From Sphingobium sp. (lineage in GTDB: Bacteria; Pseudomonadota; Alphaproteobacteria; Sphingomonadales; Sphingomonadaceae), in contig JAGIAZ010000016.1 in assembly GCA_017744605.1 (NCBI GenBank), forward strand, positions 62,001 to 126,000: 64,000 nucleotides of DNA, read 5' to 3'. Made by a program: the position numbers and the translations under genes. The notes under the pieces are model-generated. The model was not told the origin of the DNA and made no database searches. It was given only the letters and a program-made list of their open reading frames with translations. Below are positions 43,816-53,290 of the stretch, in pieces (position 1 is the stretch's first letter; each line of letters begins with the position of its first letter).

Positions 43816-44621
43816 GTCTGGCAGCTCGGGCAGTGGAAGGTCGACCGTCCGCTATCGATGCGGCGCCGGACAGTGCCGCCGCAGGGACAGGCCTCGCCTT
43901 CCCGGCCATAGACACGCCAGTCCTTGGCGAAATAGCCGAGCTCGCCATCGGGTCGGGCATAGTCGCGCAACGTGGAGCCACCCGCAGCGATGGCCGCGCG
44001 CAACACGAGGCGGATGGCGTCGACAAGTTTCACCAGCCGCGCCTTGCCGACCTTCCCCGCCTCGCATGTGGGTGCGATGCCGGCGATGTTGAGCGCTTCG
44101 CAGACATAGATATTGCCAAGACCCGCGACGATGCGCTGGTCGAGCAACATGGCCTTGATCGGCGCGACGCGGCCTTCGAGCCTGCCGGCGAGATAGTCGG
44201 GGTTCAATTCGTCGCCCAGCGGCTCCGGACCCATGGCGGCGAAGGCCGGATAGGCGGACAGTCCGTCCGTGATCACCAGGTCGACGAAACCGAAACGGCG
44301 CGGATCGTAAAGCGCGAGGCGATGGCCGGGCGTTTCGAGGATGAGATGGTCATGCCTGGCCGTATCGCTCGGATCGATCCGCCAGCGGCCCGACATGCCG
44401 AGATGGAAGATCATCGTGTCGCCGCGATCGGTCTCGATGAGACCATATTTGGCGCGGCGGCCGAGGCTCGTCACGGTCGCGCCGGTGAGACGCTGGCGCA
44501 GGTCGACGGGAAAGGCGAAGCGCATGTCCGGCCGGCGCGCCTCGACGCGAGTCAGGGTCGCGCCGTCCAGCACCTGCCGCAGGCCGGCGACGGTGGTTTC
44601 GACTTCGGGAAGCTCAGGCAT
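43812..44621 (-). CDS. mutM: Formamidopyrimidine-DNA glycosylase
   Basis: Removes 8-oxoguanine and FaPy lesions. It has 269 residues, with the mature N-terminus PELPEVE (P2 nucleophile, E3), the Lys of RRAKYG (about 57), the H2TH region CEALNIAGIAPTCEAGKV, and the zinc finger CPCGG..TFHCPSCQT at the end. A start four codons upstream is dismissed because the catalytic proline must follow the initiator Met. Confidence 0.96.
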   Translation of the reverse strand: MPELPEVETTVAGLRQVLDGATLTRVEARRPDMRFAFPVDLRQRLTGATVTSLGRRAKYGLIETDRGDTMIFHLGMSGRWRIDPSDTARHDHLILETPGHRLALYDPRRFGFVDLVITDGLSAYPAFAAMGPEPLGDELNPDYLAGRLEGRVAPIKAMLLDQRIVAGLGNIYVCEALNIAGIAPTCEAGKVGKARLVKLVDAIRLVLRAAIAAGGSTLRDYARPDGELGYFAKDWRVYGREGEACPCGGTVRRRIDSGRSTFHCPSCQT

Positions 44622-44662
44622 GAGAGGCGACATAGGGCGGGCAAGCGCCGCCGCCTAGATGC

Positions 44663-44935
44663 TCAATGGTGCCAAGGCAGGATGAGCGGGATGGCGGCGA
44701 CGGCGGCCAGCGCCATCATGAGCCGCGACTTGCCGGAGACCCGGAGCGCGCTCGGCACGAAACCGTAGGACCGCGCCCAGAGAAAGGGGCAGGCCAATAT
44801 CGCGATGAAGACGCAGCCCCTGAAGAAATAGACGGCAAGATAGCCATAGGGCGCGAACCAGGACGCGCCATCGGCCTGCAGGGCAAGCCCGGAAAGCGCG
44901 AATGCGATCGTCATTATCCACATGATCAGGCGCAT
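44663..44935 (-). CDS. Small membrane protein, unknown function
   Basis: A 90-residue protein with three hydrophobic segments (about 2-18, 28-48 and 65-84) separated by short polar loops, one containing WARSYGFVPSALR. I recognise no family. It is 41 bases upstream of mutM on the same strand and may be part of that transcript. A longer frame extends upstream into repeat sequence and is rejected. Confidence 0.55.
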   Translation of the reverse strand: MRLIMWIMTIAFALSGLALQADGASWFAPYGYLAVYFFRGCVFIAILACPFLWARSYGFVPSALRVSGKSRLMMALAAVAAIPLILPWHH

Positions 44936-45049
44936 GAGCCGGTCCGGTCCTCCACGGCATAAGGACGGCGCCGGGCAAGCGACCTTTAGGGAAGGCGATG
45001 AGAGGATGAGGGGCGTAGACGCCCGCCGTCCTCCTGTCGTACCTAAGAG

Positions 45050-45078
45050 ATGGATGCTGAAACGAGTTCGGCATGACG
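45050..45078. repeat. Family C half-element
   Basis: Only the right half, ATGGATGCTGAAACGAGTTC followed by GGCATGACG, is present. The matching CGTCACCC left half is missing. It shows that the halves can occur, or survive, singly. It lies between the divergent membrane-protein and hisN genes. Confidence 0.75.
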
Positions 45079-45122
45079 AGGGCGTTTGCAGCCCGCCCCG
45101 GAGGCTGGCATGAGGCAATGCC

Positions 45123-45902
45123 ATGAGCCTCGCCGACGATATCGCCATCGCTACCGCCCTCGCCGACGCCGCGGGCGCCGCGATCCGGCCCTTTTTCCGC
45201 GCACCCTATGAGATCGACACCAAGTCCGACGCGTCGCCGGTCACTGAAGCCGACAAGGCAGCCGAGATCGCGATGCGCACGCTTCTCGAGAAGATGCGGT
45301 CCGGCGATGGGATCATCGGCGAGGAATATGGCACGACGCGGCCGGACGCATCGCGGACATGGGTGCTCGACCCGATCGACGGCACGCGCAGCTTCATTGC
45401 CGGGCGGCCCATTTTCGGCACATTGATTGCGCTCTTGCAGGATGGCTGGCCGCTCATCGGCATCATCGACCAGCCGATCATCGGCGAGCGCTGGATTGGC
45501 GTGATGGGTCAGCCGACCACATTGAACGGCAAGCCGGTGACGACGCGGCGCTGCCGGGACCTCGACCAGGCGGTCCTGGCCACCACGGGCCCGCAATATT
45601 TCGCGGGGCACAAGGGCGAGCATTTCTCCATCCTGGCCGGGCAATGCCGCGACACGGTGTGGGGCGGCGACTGCTACAATTATGCGTTGCTCGCCAGCGG
45701 CCACATCGACATCGTGGTCGAATCCGGCCTCAAGCTGCATGACCTCGCCGCGCTCGTGCCCGTCGTCGAGGGCGCGGGCGGCCGCATGTGCGACTGGTCG
45801 GGCGAACCGCTCACCGACGCCAGCGAGGGCGACGTCATCGCCATCGGCGATCCCGCCCGGCTCGACGATGTGATCGAAACGCTAGGCTGCCACGGGCATT
45901 AG
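45123..45902 (+). CDS. hisN: Histidinol-phosphatase of the inositol monophosphatase family
   Basis: A 259-residue Mg-dependent phosphatase. The IMPase motifs GEEYG, WVLDPIDGTRSFIAG and the late VVESGLKLHDLAALVPVVEGAGG are complete. The last, with KLHD instead of the usual WD, together with GGDCYNY, is typical of the actinobacterial/alphaproteobacterial HisN histidinol phosphatases. It could otherwise be an inositol or nucleotide phosphatase. No other his gene is adjacent. Confidence 0.85.
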   Translation: MSLADDIAIATALADAAGAAIRPFFRAPYEIDTKSDASPVTEADKAAEIAMRTLLEKMRSGDGIIGEEYGTTRPDASRTWVLDPIDGTRSFIAGRPIFGTLIALLQDGWPLIGIIDQPIIGERWIGVMGQPTTLNGKPVTTRRCRDLDQAVLATTGPQYFAGHKGEHFSILAGQCRDTVWGGDCYNYALLASGHIDIVVESGLKLHDLAALVPVVEGAGGRMCDWSGEPLTDASEGDVIAIGDPARLDDVIETLGCHGH

Positions 45903-45925
45903 GCTCCGATCCGGCAGCCGCGAAG

Positions 45926-46000
45926 CGTCATTGCGGGCGACGCAATCGCGCGGCAATCCAGGCCGATCTTGCCCGCCCCTGGATTGCCCGCCCCTGGATT
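45926..46000. repeat. Family A palindromic repeat, truncated copy 6
   Basis: The left end CGTCATTGCGGGCGAC and the CAATCCAG segment are present, but the right end CGCTCGCAATGACG is missing. Instead CGCCCCTGGATTG occurs twice in tandem near 45974-46000. This is a degraded copy. Confidence 0.7.
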
Positions 46001-46049
46001 GATCGCATTTCCCGAGTCGTCAGCTGAGTCCACCCGACTTGACAATGGC

Positions 46050-46238
46050 TTAGTGGACCACGGTTCCGACCACCGCGCCGGTTGCGCCGCCGACGACGGC
46101 GCCCTTCTTGACGTTGCCGCCGGTCGCGCCCGCGGCGACTGCGCCGACCCCCGCGCCGATACCGGCACCGGCCAGAGTCGCGCAGCCGGACAACAGCAGA
46201 GATGCCGCGGCGACCAGCGGAATGAACATCCGTTTCAT
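46050..46238 (-). CDS. Short glycine-zipper lipoprotein
   Basis: A 62-residue lipoprotein (lipobox LSGC, C19) whose mature part is almost entirely small residues, GAGIGAGVGAVAAGATGG and GAVVGGATGAVVGTVVH, a double glycine zipper. It resembles YMGG-like/17-kDa antigen fragments. GGAAAGAG lies just before the ATG at 46238. It probably associates with the outer membrane. Confidence 0.75.
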   Translation of the reverse strand: MKRMFIPLVAAASLLLSGCATLAGAGIGAGVGAVAAGATGGNVKKGAVVGGATGAVVGTVVH

Positions 46239-46381
46239 CGCTCTTTCCTTTCCAAAGCGTCCCTTCCAAAACCCGCGAGACACCGCACCGGTTCCTGCGG
46301 AGGCGCCCGACCGGTGCCCTTGCACCACAACCCGGTCTCGATTATTGATACGGTATAACATTATATGAAAGGAGAGGGTTC

Positions 46382-46804
46382 ATGGCTTTTGCGACATCCA
46401 CCGATGACCGCCGCCCGATGAGCGACCTCAACACGACGCCGCTGATCGACGTCATGCTGGTGTTGCTCATCATGTTCATCCTCACCATCCCGCAGCAGAG
46501 CCACAAGGTCGGCATCGACCTGCCGACCGCACCGCCGCCCACGCCTATCGCGCCCGACCTTGTACGCAACCGCATCACCATCGATGCCGCAGGCGGCCTC
46601 GCCTGGAACGGCAACCGCGTGGATCGCGCAGGTCTGCGCGGCTTGCTCAAGGCGTCCATGCACATGCCGGTCGAGCCGGCGCTCGACTTCGTGCCCGCCG
46701 CCGAGGCGCGCTACGAGCTGGTCGACGGCGTAATCGCCGACATCAAGCGCGCCGGCGTCACCAAGCTCGGTCTGCCGGGAAATCAGGCGTATAGCGCGTT
46801 TTGA
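46382..46804 (+). CDS. ExbD/TolR-family protein, without an adjacent ExbB
   Basis: A 140-residue single-pass protein. The signature DLNTTPLIDVMLVLLIMFILT holds the proton-pathway Asp (D23) in the transmembrane helix, and the periplasmic part ends AEARYELVDGVIADIKRAGV. ExbD works with ExbB and TonB to energise outer-membrane transport. None of these is next to it here, so it must pair with a partner encoded elsewhere. It is flanked by a lipoprotein gene and a family B hairpin. Confidence 0.88.
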   Translation: MAFATSTDDRRPMSDLNTTPLIDVMLVLLIMFILTIPQQSHKVGIDLPTAPPPTPIAPDLVRNRITIDAAGGLAWNGNRVDRAGLRGLLKASMHMPVEPALDFVPAAEARYELVDGVIADIKRAGVTKLGLPGNQAYSAF

Positions 46805-46818
46805 AATGCCTCCCGCAT

Positions 46819-46840
46819 CATTCCCGCTTTCACGGGCATG
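46819..46840. repeat. Family B hairpin (CATTCCCG / CGGGCATG)
   Basis: CATTCCCG at the left and CGGGCATG at the right surround CTTTCA. It is essentially the reverse complement of the element at 30384, with one mismatch in the stem. It follows the exbD-like gene by 15 bases. Confidence 0.65.
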
Positions 46841-46892
46841 GCGGACATGAGAGATAAGCGCGAACCGGTTGGATGAGGAGCGCGCGGGCATC

Positions 46893-47897
46893 ATGGACTA
46901 TCGCTATCTCGGGCGCAGCGCCCTGCAGGTCTCGCCGCTCTGCCTCGGCGCCATGATGTTCGGCGGGGCGACCGACGAGGCGACGGCCAAGCGCATCGTC
47001 GACAAGGCGCGCGGGCGCGGGATCAACTTCATCGATACGGCCGACGGCTATAATGGAGGCGCGTCCGAGGAAGTGGTCGGTCGCAGCATCGCGGGCGACC
47101 GGCATCATTGGGTGGTGGCCACCAAATTCGGCCACCGCATCTCCGCCGCGCCCAATCATGGCGGCCAGTCGCGCAAGTGGATCTGCCAAGATGTCGAGGA
47201 CAGCCTGCGCAAGCTCGGCACCGACTATATCGACCTGCTCTACTTCCATAAGGCCGACCCCGGCATCCCGTTCGAGGAGCCGCTGCGCGCGATCCAGGAT
47301 CTGATGACGCAGGGCAAGCTGCGCTATTACGGGGTCTCCAACTTCAAGGGCTGGCGGATCGCCGAGATCTGCCGCGCCGCCGACGCGGTCGGCATGGACC
47401 GGCCCGTCGCGAGCCAGCCGCTCTACAACATGGTCGACCGGCTGAGCGAAGTGGAACAGCTGCCCGCCGCCGGCCATTATGGCCTCGGCGTCGTGCCCTA
47501 CAGCCCGCTGGCGCGCGGCGTCCTCTCGGGCAAATATGCGCCGGGCGCCGAGCCGCCCGAAGGGTCGCGCGCCGCGCGCAAGGACGTCCGCATCCTGCAG
47601 ACCGAATGGCGCGCTGAGTCGCTCGACATCGCGCAGGCAGTGAGCGAACGGGCCGCCGCCAAGGGCCTCAGCACCGTCGCCTATGCCATCGCCTGGGTGA
47701 TCCGGAACAGGATCGTCAGCGCCGCCATCGCCGGCCCGCGTACCGAGGAGCAGTGGGACAGCTATCTGCCGGCGCTCGACGCGGTGCTCGATGCCGAAGA
47801 CGAAGCCTTCGTCGACGCGCTGGTGCCGCCGGGCCATGCCTCGACGCCGGGCTATACCGACCCGGCCTATCCGATCGAGGGGCGGGTGGTCAGATAG
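46893..47897 (+). CDS. Aldo/keto reductase
   Basis: A 334-residue (beta/alpha)8 oxidoreductase. The catalytic tetrad is visible: Asp and Tyr in FIDTADGYNGG, Lys in VVATKFGH and His in LLYFHKADP. The NADP-binding C-terminal part contains YSPLARGVLSGKYAPG and AIAGPRTEEQW. This is the AKR12/tas-like group acting on aldehydes or sugars, and the substrate is unknown. The ATG at 46893 gives the usual MDYRYLGRS start. The frame is open eight codons further upstream. Confidence 0.88.
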   Translation: MDYRYLGRSALQVSPLCLGAMMFGGATDEATAKRIVDKARGRGINFIDTADGYNGGASEEVVGRSIAGDRHHWVVATKFGHRISAAPNHGGQSRKWICQDVEDSLRKLGTDYIDLLYFHKADPGIPFEEPLRAIQDLMTQGKLRYYGVSNFKGWRIAEICRAADAVGMDRPVASQPLYNMVDRLSEVEQLPAAGHYGLGVVPYSPLARGVLSGKYAPGAEPPEGSRAARKDVRILQTEWRAESLDIAQAVSERAAAKGLSTVAYAIAWVIRNRIVSAAIAGPRTEEQWDSYLPALDAVLDAEDEAFVDALVPPGHASTPGYTDPAYPIEGRVVR

Positions 47898-47932
47898 GCT
47901 GCGCAACGACCATCCCCCACATGTGGGGGCCC

Positions 47933-49231
47933 CTATTTCGCCGCCGCCTTTGCATCCCCATCCAGCGCCTTCTCGGTCGCGGTCGCAGGTGGCTCGTTCG
48001 CCATGCTGGCCGCCACCTTCTCCGCCGCCGCCATCACGCGCAGGATGTTGCCGCCGGCGAGCTTGGCGATGTCGGCGTCGGTCCAGCCGCGCTTCATGAG
48101 TTCGAGCAGCAGCGCCGGATAGCTTTCGACGCCGCTCATGCCCTGCGGCAGTTCGACCAGGCCGTCATAATCGCCGCCGAGGCCGACATGGTCATGGCCC
48201 GCCACCTTGGCGATATGATCGACATGATCGGCGACCATGGCGACGGTCACGACCGGCTTGGGATGCGCCTTGAGCCAGGCTTCCCTGGCCGCCTTCGCCT
48301 TTTCGGGCTCGCCGATATAGAGCCCGCCGAGCGGGGGCTGGTTGTAGAGGGCGTTCAGCGAGCCCTCTTCCGCGCCCCAGATGCGCCGCGCGTCGGACAC
48401 ATATTGGGGCGCGAAATTGACCATGACGACGCCGCCATTTTCGGCGACCTTCTTGAGCACCGCGTCCGAGACATTGCGCGTATGGTCGGTCAGCGCGCGC
48501 GCCGACGAATGCGAGAAGATGACCGGCGCCCTGGACGCGGCGATCGCATCCAGCATCGTCCCCTCGCTCACATGAGCCAGATCGACCAACATCCCCAGCC
48601 GGTTGAGCTCGCGCACCACCGCGATGCCGAAAGGCGTCAGGCCGTCATGCTGCGGATTGTCGGTGGCGCTGTCCGCCCAGCTGATCGTCTTGCTGTGCGT
48701 GAGCGTCAAATAGCCGACGCCGAGCGCCGCGTAGGCGCGCAGCACCGAGAAGCTCTCGTCGATCTGACCGCCGCCTTCGGCGCCCATCATGGAAGCGATC
48801 TTGCCGGCCTTCTTCGCCGCGACCACATCGGCCGCCGTGCGCGCCAGCGCGAAATCATTCGGGTAGCGGCGCACGATCGACTTGATCAGGTCGATCTGCT
48901 CGAGCGTCGCCTTGACCTGCTCCGGGCCCGGCAGACTGGGCGACACATAGACCGACCAGAACTGCCCGCCGACCATGCCCTGCCGCAGCCGCTCGATGTC
49001 CGTGTCGTAGGCGGCCGGATCCAGTTTCGTCAGGTCCATGGTCCAGCGCTTGTCGCCTGCCTTGCCGGCCAGCGCCTCGGCCCAGTCGTTATGGCCGTCG
49101 ATCAGCGGCGCCGTGGCGAGCAGCCTCTTGAGGCGCGGCAGATTGGGATCGGCGGGATCGGGCGGCTCGGCACGAAGCGGGGCGCTGAGTGCGAGAAGCG
49201 ATGCGGCAAGCGCCAAGGACAAGCGAGTCAT
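47933..49231 (-). CDS. Exported membrane-dipeptidase-type peptidase (M19)
   Basis: A 432-residue zinc dipeptidase with a signal peptide (LSLALAASLLALSAPLRAE). Metal-binding motifs are LIDGHNDWAE (His, Asp), a bridging Glu in GAEGGGQIDESF, and DLAHVSEGTM and FSHSSARALTDHTRN (His residues). The final GGNILRVM motif is also typical. It would act in the periplasm on dipeptides, possibly including D-amino-acid ones. It converges on the aldo/keto reductase gene. Confidence 0.92.
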   Translation of the reverse strand: MTRLSLALAASLLALSAPLRAEPPDPADPNLPRLKRLLATAPLIDGHNDWAEALAGKAGDKRWTMDLTKLDPAAYDTDIERLRQGMVGGQFWSVYVSPSLPGPEQVKATLEQIDLIKSIVRRYPNDFALARTAADVVAAKKAGKIASMMGAEGGGQIDESFSVLRAYAALGVGYLTLTHSKTISWADSATDNPQHDGLTPFGIAVVRELNRLGMLVDLAHVSEGTMLDAIAASRAPVIFSHSSARALTDHTRNVSDAVLKKVAENGGVVMVNFAPQYVSDARRIWGAEEGSLNALYNQPPLGGLYIGEPEKAKAAREAWLKAHPKPVVTVAMVADHVDHIAKVAGHDHVGLGGDYDGLVELPQGMSGVESYPALLLELMKRGWTDADIAKLAGGNILRVMAAAEKVAASMANEPPATATEKALDGDAKAAAK

Positions 49232-49613
49232 GCGCGACGTAGAGCAGGAGAGCGCCGGGTTGGGAATAGGACGATTGCCGTATGGGTCGCGAGACGGCGA
49301 TCCCGGAAAGGAGACTCATGCGCCGCGCATCACGCAAGAACCGCCTCACCCGTCCGCCTGCGCTGGATATGGGACGGATCGCTTCATATTCAGGCGAATT
49401 CGACGCGAACGGGCGCCCCTTACGCGCCGTCGAACGACAGGCAGACCATTTTCGGAAGCGGCCTTCCGGTCCAACGGCTCGGAAAATGGTCAGATTAAAG
49501 GCTTTTGAGCATTTTCAGGCGAAAAACCGGTTCCCACTTTTTCTGAAAATGCTCTAGAGGCGGGCTCACTTATGGCGCGACATGATGGCGCCCAGTCCCA
49601 GGGACGACACGCG
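49232..49613. other. Intergenic region before sdhB
   Basis: This 382-base gap lies between the leftward M19 gene and rightward sdhB. A strong ribosome-binding site (AAAGGAG, 49307-49313) precedes an ATG at 49318 that opens a 79-codon frame rich in Arg and Lys, but the frame's last third is encoded by a family E repeat and the product resembles nothing known, so I do not call it a gene. Apart from that repeat I see only an AT-richer patch near 49380-49400 that may hold the sdhB promoter. sdhC, sdhD and sdhA are not here. Confidence 0.45.
49507..49554. repeat. Family E inverted repeat upstream of sdhB
   Basis: GAGCATTTTCAG and CTGAAAATGCTC are perfect 12-bp arms around a 24-base centre containing AACCGGTT. 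This AGCATTTTC..GAAAATGCT element, often with ACCGGTTCCCACTTTT between the arms, is common between genes of alphaproteobacteria. A related fragment precedes hemC (34770-34822). Confidence 0.88.
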
Positions 49614-50399
49614 ATGGCCGAATTCTTCCTTCCCAAGAATAGCAAGATCAAGGGCAAGGGCGCCGTACACAGGGCACCCGCCGGCGCGACCGACGTCAAG
49701 CGCTTCAAGGTCTATCGCTACGATCCGGACAGCGGCGAGAATCCGCATTACGATACCTTCGAGATCGATCTCGACGATTGCGGCCCGATGGTGCTCGATG
49801 CGCTCATCAAGATGAAGGGCGAGCAGGATTCGTCGCTCACCTTCCGCCGCTCCTGCCGCGAGGGCATTTGCGGCAGCTGCTCGATGAACATCAACGGCAA
49901 GAACGGCCTCGCCTGCACGACCGCCATCGAGGACTGCAAGGGCGAGGTGCGCATCACCCCGCTGCCGCACATGGACGTGATCAAGGACCTCGTCCCCGAT
50001 TTCACGCATTTCTATGCGCAATATTCGTCGATCAAGCCCTGGCTGCAAACCGTCACGCCGCCACCGAGCGGCAAGGAGCGGCTGCAATCGCCCGCCGATC
50101 GCGAGAAGCTGGACGGCCTCTACGAGTGCATCCTGTGCGCCTGCTGCTCGACCAGTTGCCCGAGCTACTGGTGGAACAGCGACAAGTTCCTCGGCCCGGC
50201 GATCCTGCTCCAGGCCTATCGCTGGCTCGCCGACAGCCGCGACGAAATGACCGGCGAGCGGCTCGACGATCTGGAAGATCCCTTCCGCCTCTATCGCTGC
50301 CACACGATCATGAACTGCGCGAATGTGTGCCCCAAGGGCCTCTCGCCCGCCAAGGCCATTGCCGAGACCAAGAAAATGCTGGTGGAACGGGCCGGCTGA
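49614..50399 (+). CDS. sdhB: Succinate dehydrogenase iron-sulfur subunit
   Basis: Complex II electron-transfer subunit, 261 residues. The plant-type [2Fe-2S] site is [21 protein letters not shown], and the C-terminal ferredoxin part has [16 protein letters not shown] and [15 protein letters not shown] for the [4Fe-4S] and [3Fe-4S] clusters; all ligands are present. The start at 49614 ([12 protein letters not shown]) fits the family. It usually follows sdhA directly; here it follows a repeat and an unrelated gene, so its expression is probably independent. Confidence 0.96.
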   Translation: MAEFFLPKNSKIKGKGAVHRAPAGATDVKRFKVYRYDPDSGENPHYDTFEIDLDDCGPMVLDALIKMKGEQDSSLTFRRSCREGICGSCSMNINGKNGLACTTAIEDCKGEVRITPLPHMDVIKDLVPDFTHFYAQYSSIKPWLQTVTPPPSGKERLQSPADREKLDGLYECILCACCSTSCPSYWWNSDKFLGPAILLQAYRWLADSRDEMTGERLDDLEDPFRLYRCHTIMNCANVCPKGLSPAKAIAETKKMLVERAG

Positions 50400-50415
50400 C
50401 GCGGGGACGGACGTC

Positions 50416-50880
50416 ATGAAAAACGACGATCGGCTGGAGGGGGGCTGTCTTTGCGGCGCCATCCGATACGAGATCGACGGCCCTCTCCTCTTCGTCTCGC
50501 AATGCTGCTGCAAGGACTGCCAGAAGGCGACCGGCACCGGGCACACGACGATCATCGGCATCCACAAGAGCCAGCTGCACCTTCAAGGCGCGCCCACCAC
50601 CTATACCAATGCCGGAGACACCGGTGGAACGGTGACACGGCACTTTTGCGGCACCTGCGGCGGGCGCATCTTCACCTCGGGCGACCTGCCGGGCGAATAT
50701 ATCATGGTGCAGGCGGGTTCGCTCGACGATCCGAACCGCGTTTCGCCCGAGAGCGTCATCTACATGAAGGACGCCGTCGCCTGGGACTTCTTCGACCCCG
50801 CGCTTCCCAAGCATGAGGGGATGAGCCCCAGGCCTCACCACGTCACCCGTCCGGCGGAGGATCGGCCCGGCGGCCAATGA
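50416..50880 (+). CDS. GFA-family zinc protein
   Basis: A 154-residue protein of the GFA (glutathione-dependent formaldehyde-activating enzyme-like) family. The zinc ligands are GGCLCGAIRY, the C-C-C-K-D-C cluster and FCGTCGGRIF. The family fold binds two zincs. A formaldehyde role is not supported for most members. It lies between sdhB (16 bases) and zapE (four-base overlap, ATGA), probably in one transcript. Confidence 0.85.
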   Translation: MKNDDRLEGGCLCGAIRYEIDGPLLFVSQCCCKDCQKATGTGHTTIIGIHKSQLHLQGAPTTYTNAGDTGGTVTRHFCGTCGGRIFTSGDLPGEYIMVQAGSLDDPNRVSPESVIYMKDAVAWDFFDPALPKHEGMSPRPHHVTRPAEDRPGGQ

Positions 50881-51995
50881 CCACGGTCCTCGCCTGCTAT
50901 GACGCGCTGATCGCCGCCGGCGAGCTCAAGCCCGATGCCGACCAGCGCGCCGCCGCGGTCCGACTCACGCAACTGCAGGAAGAGCTGGAGGCCGTCCCGA
51001 CCCGCGGATCCGTCCTGTGGCGGATGCTGCGCAAGGCGCCCGAGCCGGTGCGCGGCGTCTACATGTGGGGCGGCGTCGGGCGCGGCAAGTCGATGCTCAT
51101 GGACCTGCTGCGCGACTGCCTGGTGGGCCCGGCCAAGCGGCGCATCCACTTCCACGAATTCATGCTCGACGTGCACGCGCGGCTGCGCATGGCGCGCGAG
51201 AGCGAAAGCGGCGATCCGATCCCGCCCGTCGCGTCGGCAATCGCAAGCGAGATCAAGGTCCTGCTGTTCGACGAGATGGTGGTGAACAACATGGCCGATG
51301 CGGCGATCATGTCGCGGCTGTTCACGGCGCTGCTCGATGCGGGCGTGACTTTGGTCGCGACCTCCAACCGCCCGCCGGACGATCTCTACAAGGACGGCCT
51401 CAACCGCGAGCTGTTCCTGCCCTTCATCGCGCTGCTCAAGGCGCGGCTGGACGTGCTCTCCCTCAACGGGCCGACCGACTATCGACTCGACCGACTCGGC
51501 GATGTCGACATCTGGCATGTGCCCAATGACGAAACGACGACCGCGAAGCTGCGCGAGATCTTCTTCCGGCTGACCGACTATCCGCCCGAGGACAGCGCCA
51601 ACGTCCCTTCCGAGGCGCTCGACGTGGGCGGCGGGCGGATGCTCCATGTGCCCAAGAGCCTCAAGGGCGTCGCCGTCTTTTCCTTCAAGCGCCTCTGCGG
51701 CGAGGCGCGGGGCGCCAGCGACTATCTCGCCATCGCGCGGCGTTTTCATACGGTCATCATCGTGGGCATTCCGATTCTTGGCCCGGAAAACCGCAACGAG
51801 GCCGCGCGCTTCGTGACGCTGATCGACGCGCTGTACGAGCATAAGGTGAAGCTCGTCGCCGGCGCCGCGGCCGAACCGGCGGCGCTCTATCCGGCGGGCG
51901 ACGGCAGCTTCGAGTTCCAGCGCACGGTCTCGCGCCTCATGGAAATGCAGTCCGAGGACTATCTCGCTTTGGGGCACGGCGCCCACACGCATTGA
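50877..51995 (+). CDS. zapE: ZapE/AFG1-family ATPase
   Basis: A 372-residue P-loop ATPase. Walker A is GGVGRGKSMLMD, Walker B LLFDEMVVNN and the AFG1 signature RRIHFHEFMLDVHARL. The sensor region LVATSNRPPDDLY follows. In E. coli ZapE acts at the constricting Z-ring; mitochondrial AFG1/LACE1 handles respiratory subunits. In alphaproteobacteria it commonly sits beside TCA-cycle genes upstream of mdh, as here. Confidence 0.93.
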   Translation: MTTVLACYDALIAAGELKPDADQRAAAVRLTQLQEELEAVPTRGSVLWRMLRKAPEPVRGVYMWGGVGRGKSMLMDLLRDCLVGPAKRRIHFHEFMLDVHARLRMARESESGDPIPPVASAIASEIKVLLFDEMVVNNMADAAIMSRLFTALLDAGVTLVATSNRPPDDLYKDGLNRELFLPFIALLKARLDVLSLNGPTDYRLDRLGDVDIWHVPNDETTTAKLREIFFRLTDYPPEDSANVPSEALDVGGGRMLHVPKSLKGVAVFSFKRLCGEARGASDYLAIARRFHTVIIVGIPILGPENRNEAARFVTLIDALYEHKVKLVAGAAAEPAALYPAGDGSFEFQRTVSRLMEMQSEDYLALGHGAHTH

Positions 51996-52171
51996 GGAAT
52001 TGCGCTATCCTTTCAGCCGCATCGTCCGGAACGATGCAATGTCCGCATTGTTCAGCTGGCGGAAGATGCGCTGAATCGGTCCCGGTTCATGCCGGAACGG
52101 CCTTTATTGCAATTGCGAACTATTTGCAAAGAAAAGCAGGCTATCCGCCCTTCTTCGCATTGAATCGGTAA

Positions 52172-53188
<1,017 letters not shown>

Positions 53189-53210
53189 GCCATATCGAAC
53201 TCAACTTGGC

Positions 53211-53282
53211 CGTCACCCCGGCGAAGGCCGGGGTCCACGGTCAGGTCAGGATGGATACCGACCTTCGCCGGTAAGACGAGGT
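53211..53282. repeat. Family B hairpin pair left of GIY-YIG gene 1
   Basis: CACCCCGGCGAAGGCCGGGG (53214-53233) is a strong hairpin. A second, degenerate copy in opposite orientation follows (ACCGACCTTCGCCGGT, about 53257-53272), ending in AAGACG in place of GTGACG. The two are arranged head to head. The same sequence returns inverted right after the GIY-YIG gene (53585-53612). Confidence 0.85.
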
Positions 53283-53290
53283 GAGGTGAA

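Noticed and set aside
49318-49557. 79-codon frame with a strong ribosome-binding site before sdhB
   Set aside because: The last third is encoded by a family E repeat, the product has no recognisable fold, and codon use is unlike the neighbours. Without conservation evidence I do not call it a gene.
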